Assembly: GCA_947488545.1 (NCBI GenBank) | Contig: CANKZE010000003.1 | Coordinates: forward strand, 16,240-80,239 | Source: Bacteroidota bacterium | GTDB taxonomy: Bacteria; Bacteroidota; Bacteroidia; Flavobacteriales; Flavobacteriaceae | Length of the DNA: 64,000 bases | Direction: 5' to 3' | Part shown: positions 56,251-64,000 of the stretch, piece after piece | How the letters are laid out: every line of letters starts with the position of its first letter | How positions within the stretch are numbered: the stretch's first letter is position 1 | Translations under genes and position numbers: made by a program | The notes under the pieces: generated by a model | Database searches by the model: none | What the model was told of the DNA's origin: nothing | The model's input: only the letters and a program-made list of their open reading frames with translations

Positions 56251-57020
56251 AGTTCTTTTCTAATAAGGTTGAAATTTACAAAATACTTTGCAGTTCACTG
56301 TAGATAAACTTTAGATTTAAATAAATAAAACTTTTTAATAACATTAATTCTATAAAATCTATATTAGAATTACCTTTATAAAATAAATCTAACGAAGTTA
56401 AATGTTATCAACATCTATTAAAAACAACAAAAAGAAAATTTAATTTAAAATTATTTTTTAATGGTTATTATAGCTTGTTAATAGTTACAATAAGTTTATT
56501 TTTAAATAGCTTATTTTTAAGTTATAATTATTTACCACAAGTTATAAACAATCTTATTTTATACAAAACCGACTAAAATCAGCGATTTTTATTTTTTAAT
56601 TAACAACGGTTAATAATTCAAAACAACGCTATTTTGTAGATAATTCAAATTTTGAAATTTGTTAATAAACAGAAAATAATTTGTAATAACTTTTCTAAAA
56701 ATTCTTCAAACTTTTATTGTTTTATTCAAACCAATTTTTGATTACAAATTTTTATGATACCACCTATAAAAACTTATAATTTTCTATTTAAAGTTATGAA
56801 CATTTAATGTTAAATTAAGGTTAACTGATTATCAATTAGTTACGAACTGATATTAACATTCTAAAAATTTAACATATTTATTAAATTAAATGAAGTGATA
56901 AAATAGAATTAGTATTGATTATTAAGTGTTTATAATTTATTTAATTAAAAATTAATTTCTAAATAAATTCCCAGTTAAGTTTTGGTAAATTTGTAAAACT
57001 AAACACAACAAATCAAACTT
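56251..57020. other. AT-rich gene-free block; candidate replication origin (oriC)
   Basis: About 770 bp without ORF between divergent rnr and rpiB; TTATNAACA 9-mers at 56405-56413, 56542-56550, 56660-56668 (-), 56794-56802. Confidence 0.45.
56986..56993 (+). promoter_or_regulatory. -7 box TAAATTTG upstream of rpiB
   Basis: TAnnTTTG. Confidence 0.45.
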
Positions 57021-57449
57021 ATGAAAATTTCTATTGGAAACGACCACGCTGGACCAGAATATAAAAAAGCAATTGTTGAAATGCTTAAAGCAAATGGATA
57101 TGAAGTTACAAATTACGGAACTGATTCTGCAGATAGTGTAGATTATCCTGATTTTGCGCATCCCGTTGCCTTAGATGTTGAAAACAAAGTTTCCGATTTT
57201 GGAATTATCATTTGCGGAAGCGGAAACGGAATCGCAATGTCGGCAAATAAACACCAAGGAATTCGTGCCGCATTGTGTTGGACCAAAGAAATTGCAGTTT
57301 TAGCACGTCAACATAATGATGCTAATATTATCAGTATTCCCGCTAGATTTACTTCAATTCCTCAAGCTTTGGAAATGGTACAAACTTTTCTTAACACTGA
57401 TTTTGAAGGAGGAAGACACCAAAACAGAGTAAATAAAATTAGCTGTTAA
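57021..57449 (+). CDS. rpiB: Ribose 5-phosphate isomerase B
   Basis: ISIGNDHAGPEYKKAIVEMLKANGYEVTNYGTDSADSVDYPDFA, GIIICGSGNGIAMSANKHQGIRAALC. Confidence 0.95.
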   Translation: MKISIGNDHAGPEYKKAIVEMLKANGYEVTNYGTDSADSVDYPDFAHPVALDVENKVSDFGIIICGSGNGIAMSANKHQGIRAALCWTKEIAVLARQHNDANIISIPARFTSIPQALEMVQTFLNTDFEGGRHQNRVNKISC

Positions 57450-57505
57450 TATTCTATTTTTTAAAAATTCAAACAGTCTTTTCATAACTGAATTCAGGTA
57501 TTTAT

Positions 57506-59641
57506 ATGACCAATATAGAATTTATATCCAAATTTATTTCGGCTCCAGCCAATGGTATTCAAAAAACAGTTCAGCTTTTACAGGAAGATTGTACGATTCC
57601 TTTTATTTCCAGATATAGAAAAGACCAAACAGGAAATTTAGATGAAATTGTAATTGAAAATATTGCAAAATATCAAAAGGAATACGAAGCAATTGTTAAA
57701 AGAAAAGAGACGATTTTAAAAGCGATAGTCGAACAAAAATCACTCACTCCAGAGCTGGAAAATAAAATCACTCAGAGTTTTGATTTACAAGAATTAGAAG
57801 ATTTTTACCTTCCTTATAAAAAGAAGAAAAAAACAAAAGCCGATACCGCTAGGGAAAACGGATTAGAGCCATTAGCTAAAATAATTATGGCTCAAAACAA
57901 CGATGATATTGATTTTATTTCTACTCAATATATCAATAAAAACGTTGTAAATGAAGAAGAAGCACTTCAAGGTGCACGAGATATTATTGCCGAATGGATT
58001 AATGAAAATATTTATGTTAGAAAACAATTACGACGATTGTATCAACGAAAAGCAGTTATTTCTACCAAGGTAATTAAGACCAAAAAAGACGATGAAGCGG
58101 CCAAAAAATTCAATCAGTATTTCGATTGGTCCGAAAATTTATCAAAAGCGCCATCCCACCGATTATTAGCAATGTTAAGAGCGGAAAACGATGGTTTTGT
58201 AAAGTTAAAAGTAGAAGTTGATTCTGAAAATTCAGGCGCTGAAGCATTAGAAATCATCGATGAATTAATAATAAAAAGAAACAACGATACCACACCACAT
58301 TTAGAATTAGCAATCCAAGATAGTTTTAAAAGATTATTAAATCCTGCTATTTCCAACGAAGCATTACAAGAAGCGAAGGCGAAAGCAGATGCCAATTCTA
58401 TTCAAGTTTTTGCCAATAATTTAAGTCAGTTATTACTTGCGCCGCCATTAGGGGAAAAACGAATTTTAGCAATTGATCCAGGATTTCGAAGTGGATGCAA
58501 AGTGGTTTGTTTGGATGAAAAAGGCGATTTATTATACAACGAAACGATTTATCCACACGCGCCTCAAAACGAGGATGTCATGGCGATGAAAAAAATCCGA
58601 TCGATGGTTAATTCTTATAAAATCGATGCAATATCAATTGGTAACGGAACAGCATCTCGCGAAACAGAATTTTTCATTAAGAAAATTGCGTTCGACAAAC
58701 CCGTTCAAGTTTTTATAGTTTCTGAAGCTGGAGCTTCGGTTTATTCAGCATCAAAAATTGCGAGAGAGGAATTTCCAAATTATGATGTAACCGTTCGAGG
58801 GTCGGTTTCTATTGGAAGACGACTTTCAGATCCTTTAGCAGAATTGGTAAAAATTGATCCAAAAGCCATTGGCGTAGGCCAATACCAGCACGATGTAGAT
58901 CAAACAAAATTAAAGGAAGAATTGGACACTACGGTAATTCGTTGCGTAAATTCTGTGGGAATTAATATTAATACCGCGAGCAAGCATTTGTTGAGTTATG
59001 TGAGCGGAATAGGTGAAAAAATAGCCGAAAATATTGTTCAATATCGTTCTGAAAATGGCCCATTTGAAGATAGAAAACAACTTAAAAAAGTACCTCGATT
59101 AGGAGAAAAAGCGTACCAACAAGGCGTGGCATTTATTCGTATTTCGAATGCTAAAAACCCATTAGATAATTCAGCGGTTCACCCCGAGGCTTACGGAATT
59201 GTGGAAAAAATGGCAAAAGATTTAAAAGTAACCATTAGCAATTTAATTGCCAATAAAGAAAAAACCGCATTAATAAAACCAGAGAATTACATCACCTCCG
59301 AAATAGGTTTGTTGGGATTGAAAGACATTATAAAAGAACTTGAAAAACCAGGTTTAGATCCTCGAAAATCGGCTAAAGTATTTGAATTTGATGCCAATGT
59401 AAAATCGATAAAAGACGTTAGAACCGGAATGATTTTACCAGGAATAGTGAATAATATTACCAACTTCGGGTGCTTTGTAGATATAGGAATTAAAGAAAGT
59501 GGCTTGGTACATATTTCCCAACTAAAAGCGGGATTTGTAAGTGATGTAAATGAAGTAGTAAAATTACACCAACACGTTCAAGTAAAAGTTACAGAAGTAG
59601 ATGAAGACAGAAAGCGAATTCAACTTTCTATGATACTATAA
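57506..59641 (+). CDS. tex: Tex family RNA-binding transcriptional accessory protein
   Basis: TIPFISRYRKDQTGNLDE, AIDPGFRSGCKVVCLD, VGQYQHDVDQ, HhH and C-terminal S1 domain. Confidence 0.95.
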   Translation: MTNIEFISKFISAPANGIQKTVQLLQEDCTIPFISRYRKDQTGNLDEIVIENIAKYQKEYEAIVKRKETILKAIVEQKSLTPELENKITQSFDLQELEDFYLPYKKKKKTKADTARENGLEPLAKIIMAQNNDDIDFISTQYINKNVVNEEEALQGARDIIAEWINENIYVRKQLRRLYQRKAVISTKVIKTKKDDEAAKKFNQYFDWSENLSKAPSHRLLAMLRAENDGFVKLKVEVDSENSGAEALEIIDELIIKRNNDTTPHLELAIQDSFKRLLNPAISNEALQEAKAKADANSIQVFANNLSQLLLAPPLGEKRILAIDPGFRSGCKVVCLDEKGDLLYNETIYPHAPQNEDVMAMKKIRSMVNSYKIDAISIGNGTASRETEFFIKKIAFDKPVQVFIVSEAGASVYSASKIAREEFPNYDVTVRGSVSIGRRLSDPLAELVKIDPKAIGVGQYQHDVDQTKLKEELDTTVIRCVNSVGININTASKHLLSYVSGIGEKIAENIVQYRSENGPFEDRKQLKKVPRLGEKAYQQGVAFIRISNAKNPLDNSAVHPEAYGIVEKMAKDLKVTISNLIANKEKTALIKPENYITSEIGLLGLKDIIKELEKPGLDPRKSAKVFEFDANVKSIKDVRTGMILPGIVNNITNFGCFVDIGIKESGLVHISQLKAGFVSDVNEVVKLHQHVQVKVTEVDEDRKRIQLSMIL

Positions 59642-59647
59642 ATTAAA

Positions 59648-59673
59648 AAAGGCTTTTCAATTGAAAAGCCTTT
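59648..59673. terminator. Bidirectional terminator, perfect 26-bp palindrome AAAGGCTTTTCAATTGAAAAGCCTTT
   Basis: Perfect palindrome between convergent tex and tatA. Confidence 0.85.
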
Positions 59674-59676
59674 CTT

Positions 59677-59850
59677 TTATTTTTTTTCTTCTTCCTTTTT
59701 TTCAGCAGTTGAATTGTCTTTTGCTGCATTTTTGAATTCTTTAATTCCAGTTCCTAAACCTTTCATTAATTCTGGAATTTTTTTACCTCCAAACATTAAC
59801 AAAATTACAGCAAGGATTAAAATTATTTCAGTTGGTCCGAATCTTCCCAT
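59677..59850 (-). CDS. tatA: Sec-independent translocase subunit TatA/E (57 aa; absent from supplied ORF track)
   Basis: Manual translation [57 protein letters not shown]. Confidence 0.92.
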   Translation of the reverse strand: MGRFGPTEIILILAVILLMFGGKKIPELMKGLGTGIKEFKNAAKDNSTAEKKEEEKK

Positions 59851-60017
59851 AACACTATATTTTTATGCTTTCGCAAATTTATATTAAATTCTTCAACAAA
59901 GATAAATAGAAATATTGGTATTTCATTTCTCTCATTAATAAATATTTATGATTATCAAAATTTATTAATAAAATCAGCACTTGAAAATCTTAAATTTAGT
60001 TATGATTGTTTTATCAT

Positions 60018-60025
60018 TATATTTG
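60018..60025 (+). promoter_or_regulatory. -7 box TATATTTG upstream of 60046 ORF
   Basis: TAnnTTTG. Confidence 0.45.
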
Positions 60026-60045
60026 TAATAATAATATGAAGAACC

Positions 60046-60534
60046 ATGTCAGAGAAAAGAAAAATATTAAAAAGGAAATTATTTACTAAAAACCGTTTGG
60101 TTATTTTAAATGAAGATACTTTTGAAGAAATTTTTTCCTTAAGATTAACTTTAATGAACGTTTTTGTTGTGGCTTCTGTCGCGGCAATATTAATCATTAC
60201 GTTTACTACCTATATTATTGCATTCACTCCTTTACGCGAGTATATTCCAGGTTATGCTTCCACAAAATTAAGAAAAGAAGCTACTGAATTGGCTTTAAAA
60301 TCCGATTCATTGGCATTGGCTTTGAAGAAAAACGACGCCTATTTAAAATCGGTGGTAAAGGTTTTAAACGGGGATTTAGAATACGAGCAAATCAATAAAG
60401 ATTCCATAATGTCTTCTGATAATATTAGTACCAAAATTGAAAATGACGCTCCTTCAAAAGCGGAATTACAATTAAGAGAACAAATTTTACAAGAAGAAAA
60501 ACTACTTTCAAAAGAAAAGAAAGGGAAAAAATAG
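60046..60534 (+). CDS. Conserved hypothetical single-TM protein (FtsL/M23-N-terminal-like)
   Basis: One TM segment VFVVASVAAILIITFTTYIIAF followed by a periplasmic coiled-coil-like region. Confidence 0.65.
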   Translation: MSEKRKILKRKLFTKNRLVILNEDTFEEIFSLRLTLMNVFVVASVAAILIITFTTYIIAFTPLREYIPGYASTKLRKEATELALKSDSLALALKKNDAYLKSVVKVLNGDLEYEQINKDSIMSSDNISTKIENDAPSKAELQLREQILQEEKLLSKEKKGKK

Positions 60535-60564
60535 CTAGAAATTAGCAATAAAAACAGCATCTAA

Positions 60565-62088
60565 ATGTCTTTAAAATCGTTCTTGGCCAAACAATTTGCC
60601 AAATCCATTTATAAAAAAACTAAATCTTGGGCGGACAATCCTGTTGAAACGCAGCAAAAGGTTTTTGAAGATATTATCCGTCAAGCGAAAAACACGCAAT
60701 TCGGAATTGATCATCATTTTGATTCTATAAAAACATTCGAAGATTTCTCAAAAAAGGTGCCTATTCGCGATTACGAAGCCTTAAAACCATATGTTGACCG
60801 AGTGGTTCAAGGCGAAGAAAACGTACTTTGGAAAGGGAAACCGTTGTATTTTGCCAAAACTTCAGGAACCACTTCTGGCGCAAAATACATTCCACTAACC
60901 AAGGAATCGATGCCGTTTCATATTGAAGCCGCTCGAAACGCCATATTACATTATATTCACGAAACAGGAAAAGCAGATTTTGTAAATGGAAAAATGATTT
61001 TTCTTCAAGGAAGTCCTATTTTAGAAGAAAAAAACGGAATTCAATTGGGAAGATTATCGGGAATTGTAGCCCATTTTGTGCCGAAATATTTACAAAAAAA
61101 TAGAATGCCCACTTTTGAAACCAATTGCATTGAAGACTGGGAAACTAAAGTGGACGCCATTGTTGAAGAAACGTTCCATGAAGACATGACGGTCATTTCA
61201 GGAATTCCATCTTGGGTGCAAATGTATTTTGAAAAATTACAGCAAAAAGGAGCAAAACCCGTTGGAGAGTTATTCAAAAACTTCAATTTATTCATTTACG
61301 GCGGTGTAAACTTCGAACCTTATCGAGCAAAATTTGAGAATTTAATTGGTCGAAAAGTGGATTCTATAGAATTGTTTCCCGCTTCGGAAGGCTTTTTTGC
61401 TTATCAATCCCGAAACTTCGGGATCAAAAACGAAGAAGGAATGTTATTGCTTTTAAACTCCGGAATTTTCTACGAATTTATAAAATCAGATGAATTTTTT
61501 ACCGATCCCGAATCTTCGGGACCAAGGCGATATACTATTGGCGAAGTCGAATTAAACGTCAATTATGTTTTGATAATTTCAACCAACGCGGGACTTTGGG
61601 GCTATAATATTGGCGATACCATTCAATTCACTTCCTTAAAACCGTATCGCGTTATCGTTTCGGGCCGAATTAAACATTTCATTTCTGCTTTTGGAGAACA
61701 CGTGATTGGAAAAGAAGTGGAACACGCGTTGAAACAAGCTATGGAAAACACCTTAATTCAAATTAACGAATTTACTGTTGCGCCCCAAATTACGCCATCG
61801 GATGGTTTACCGTATCATGAATGGTTTATAGAATTTGATTCCGATGGTTCGGGAGAACCAGAAAACGAAGATGCATTTGCGGAAGCGATAGACAACGCCA
61901 TGCGAAACCAAAACACCTATTATGACGACTTGATTGTGGGGAAAGTTTTGAGAAAACTGGTGATTACTAAAGTCGCTAAAAACGGTTTCCAAGACTATAT
62001 GAAATCGATAGGAAAATTAGGCGGACAAAACAAAATTCCGAGGTTGAGTAACGACAGAACGATTGCCGATTTATTAAAAAGAGAATAG
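60565..62088 (+). CDS. GH3 auxin-responsive promoter family protein (acyl-adenylase superfamily)
   Basis: YFAKTSGTTSGAKYIPLTKE, FIYGGVNFEPYRAKF, FPASEGFFAYQ, STNAGLWGYNIGDTIQF. Confidence 0.9.
   Translation: MSLKSFLAKQFAKSIYKKTKSWADNPVETQQKVFEDIIRQAKNTQFGIDHHFDSIKTFEDFSKKVPIRDYEALKPYVDRVVQGEENVLWKGKPLYFAKTSGTTSGAKYIPLTKESMPFHIEAARNAILHYIHETGKADFVNGKMIFLQGSPILEEKNGIQLGRLSGIVAHFVPKYLQKNRMPTFETNCIEDWETKVDAIVEETFHEDMTVISGIPSWVQMYFEKLQQKGAKPVGELFKNFNLFIYGGVNFEPYRAKFENLIGRKVDSIELFPASEGFFAYQSRNFGIKNEEGMLLLLNSGIFYEFIKSDEFFTDPESSGPRRYTIGEVELNVNYVLIISTNAGLWGYNIGDTIQFTSLKPYRVIVSGRIKHFISAFGEHVIGKEVEHALKQAMENTLIQINEFTVAPQITPSDGLPYHEWFIEFDSDGSGEPENEDAFAEAIDNAMRNQNTYYDDLIVGKVLRKLVITKVAKNGFQDYMKSIGKLGGQNKIPRLSNDRTIADLLKRE
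61408..61423. repeat. 16-bp palindromic element TCCCGAAACTTCGGGA inside GH3-family CDS
   Basis: Perfect 7-bp stem; encodes S-R-N-F-G in frame. Confidence 0.8.
61506..61521. repeat. 16-bp palindromic element TCCCGAATCTTCGGGA inside GH3-family CDS
   Basis: Perfect 7-bp stem; encodes P-E-S-S-G in frame. Confidence 0.8.
61839..61854. repeat. Degenerate palindromic element TTCCGATGGTTCGGGA inside GH3-family CDS
   Basis: 14/16 match to TCCCGAAGGTTCGGGA; encodes S-D-G-S-G in frame. Confidence 0.35.
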
Positions 62089-62095
62089 GGAAAAG

Positions 62096-63034
62096 ATGCA
62101 AACAAATAGACTTTGGTTATTGTTGTTTTTAGTGAATTTTTATATTTTCGCTCAAACTAAAGGTGTTATAATTGATGAACTAGGGAAGCCCATTCCGTAT
62201 GTGAATATTTGGGTTGAAAATGAGAATATCGGAACTACTTCTGAAGAAAATGGCGAGTTTTCAATTGCTGATGCTGAAAACAAAATTCTTGTTTTTTCAG
62301 CTGTTGGATTTGAAACATTAAAAGCCAAATTAAACGAATCTGGAAAAGTAGTTTTAAAAGCAATCGCCTATCAATTAGACGAAGTGGTAATTCAAAAACG
62401 AATTGGAAAAGACGAAATAGAAATTGGAAAATATAAAAAAAGAAACATTAGTTTATATTACGGAACAGCAACCCAACCCACAATTATAGCTAAATTTATA
62501 GCGCCAACACAAGACATAAAAAAACATCCGTTCATTGACAATATTACTTTTTTAACCCTTTCAATGATTAATAATGCGAAGATAAAAGTTCGTTTTTATG
62601 AAGTGGCACAAGACGGAAGTCCAGGATTGGATTATTCAGATGATATTATTATTGTTTCAGTTAAAAGTGGCAAACAAAACAACACCATTGATTTGAAAGA
62701 TAGAAATATAAAAATACCAGATTCCGGTTTATTTATTGCTTTTGAATGGATGATTATAGAAGAAAATAAATATACTTACGAATATACAATCGACCAAGAA
62801 AATACTCAATCAATGGGCGGACTTCTAGATTTAAAGAAAAAAGTTTATAAAAACGGAACTCAATACAATCCATCAATAGGCACTACCCCATCGGATTTGA
62901 GCACTTCATGGCAATATGCTGCGGGAAAATGGATTTCTAGAATGATTCACAAAAAATCAGATTACCATAGAGGAATAGATAAATACGATAATAAATTTGG
63001 AGAATTAGCCATTAAAATAACCCTTACAAATTGA
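62096..63034 (+). CDS. Secreted carboxypeptidase-like regulatory domain protein (paralog 1)
   Basis: Signal peptide; TKGVIIDELGKPIPYVNIWVENENIGTTSEENGEFSIADAENKILVFSAVGFE. Confidence 0.8.
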   Translation: MQTNRLWLLLFLVNFYIFAQTKGVIIDELGKPIPYVNIWVENENIGTTSEENGEFSIADAENKILVFSAVGFETLKAKLNESGKVVLKAIAYQLDEVVIQKRIGKDEIEIGKYKKRNISLYYGTATQPTIIAKFIAPTQDIKKHPFIDNITFLTLSMINNAKIKVRFYEVAQDGSPGLDYSDDIIIVSVKSGKQNNTIDLKDRNIKIPDSGLFIAFEWMIIEENKYTYEYTIDQENTQSMGGLLDLKKKVYKNGTQYNPSIGTTPSDLSTSWQYAAGKWISRMIHKKSDYHRGIDKYDNKFGELAIKITLTN

Positions 63035-63900
63035 TAGTGAAATATTTATTCTTCATCTTATTTTCACTTTCCATTACCGCCCAAACCAAAGGCGTTGTAG
63101 TTGACGAATCCGGGAAGCCCATTCCGTATGTGAATATTTGGGTTGAAAACGAGAATATTGGAACTACTTCTGAAGTAAATGGCGAGTTTTCGATTGCTGC
63201 TTCCGCAAATAAAAACCTGATATTTTCTATTTTAGGATTTGAAAAAAGAATCATAAAAGCTTCTGATGTTTCCAATGTAATTATGAAAGCGGTTTCGTTT
63301 CAATTGGACGAAGTGGTAGTCGCCAGACATTTTGAAACTAAAAAAATAGAAATTGGACAAATCAACAATTCCGTTTTAGAAGCATTCGATAACGGACCGC
63401 GAATTGACGTAAAATTTTTCCCCTACGAAGCCGCATACAAAAAGACCAAATTCATTAAGAAAGTGAGCATTCTAACCGACAGCAGAATTGACAATGCCAC
63501 TGTTAAAATTCATTTTTATAAGGCTGATGCCAATGGTTTTCCCGGCGAGGAATTACTAATGAGAGATTATATTGTAAACATCCAAAAAGGCGTGGTTCGA
63601 AATGGTTTTGACTTGACGGATTTGAATTTGAAAATGCCCAAAACGGGACTTTTCATTGGTTTTGAAAAGCTGTTAATTTCGAAAAACAAATTGGAAAAAA
63701 CGATCGTAAATTCCAATACACAAAAAACAAGCATTCAAGTAATTTTTTATCCGCTGGTGTTGTATAATTATGTCGAAAGAGACTATTTATTTACTTTTTC
63801 GGGAGGCAAATGGAGCCGACAAACGAACGATAAAAACCAATCTGAATCAGTTAAAATTAAGGTTTATGAACCAGCAATAAATTTGGTTTTAACCAACTAA
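63031..63900 (+). CDS. Secreted carboxypeptidase-like regulatory domain protein (paralog 2)
   Basis: TKGVVVDESGKPIPYVNIWVENENIGTTSEVNGEFSIAASANKNLIFSILGFE; TTG start overlapping the previous stop. Confidence 0.78.
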   Translation: MIVKYLFFILFSLSITAQTKGVVVDESGKPIPYVNIWVENENIGTTSEVNGEFSIAASANKNLIFSILGFEKRIIKASDVSNVIMKAVSFQLDEVVVARHFETKKIEIGQINNSVLEAFDNGPRIDVKFFPYEAAYKKTKFIKKVSILTDSRIDNATVKIHFYKADANGFPGEELLMRDYIVNIQKGVVRNGFDLTDLNLKMPKTGLFIGFEKLLISKNKLEKTIVNSNTQKTSIQVIFYPLVLYNYVERDYLFTFSGGKWSRQTNDKNQSESVKIKVYEPAINLVLTN

Positions 63901-63943
63901 AACATAAAAACCTTACATTTGTTGGTTAATAAATAAAATCCAA

Positions 63944-64000
63944 ATGAAAGAAATCAAGAATATTGTCCGATCAAGAGCGCAAGAATCATCTAGCGCAGTT
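63944..64000 (+). CDS. 5' end of a gene truncated by window edge (MKEIKNIVRSRAQESSSAV...)
   Basis: Open frame from ATG to window end. Confidence 0.4.
   Translation, partial: MKEIKNIVRSRAQESSSAV

Noticed and set aside
1-64000. CRISPR array, prophage, transposon or restriction system
   Set aside because: No direct-repeat/spacer arrays, integrases, transposases or phage structural proteins were seen in the supplied ORFs.

Overview
This is a low-GC Bacteroidota window, most likely Flavobacterium or a close relative. Supporting signs are TAnnTTTG promoter boxes, T9SS sorting tails, a fused MurF-Alr and DUF4175/DUF4837 proteins. Most of it is ordinary chromosomal housekeeping: recJ, rsmI, tdk, murF-alr, mscL, asd, rnpA, pgk, holB-like, mnmG, ybeY, gltX, glnS, folB, rnr, rpiB, tex, tatA, tRNA-Cys, several peptidases, a TonB receptor and two T9SS proteins. 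I found no prophage, transposase or CRISPR array. The most notable structures are: (1) a dispersed 16-bp palindrome, consensus TCCCGAAnnTTCGGGA, sitting in frame inside at least four unrelated proteins (M1 peptidase, TonB receptor, GH3-family protein twice plus one degenerate copy, GlnRS), with a further copy splitting a duplicated tRNA-Cys 3' end, reminiscent of Rickettsia palindromic elements; (2) three near-consensus parS (ParB) sites flanking mnmG; (3) a very AT-rich gene-free block of about 770 bp between divergent rnr and rpiB with several DnaA-box-like 9-mers, a candidate replication origin; (4) an accessory patch at 31.2-35.9 kb with small secreted genes, a cassette-like boundary and a gene remnant. 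Product calls come from reading motifs by eye; no database search was run.
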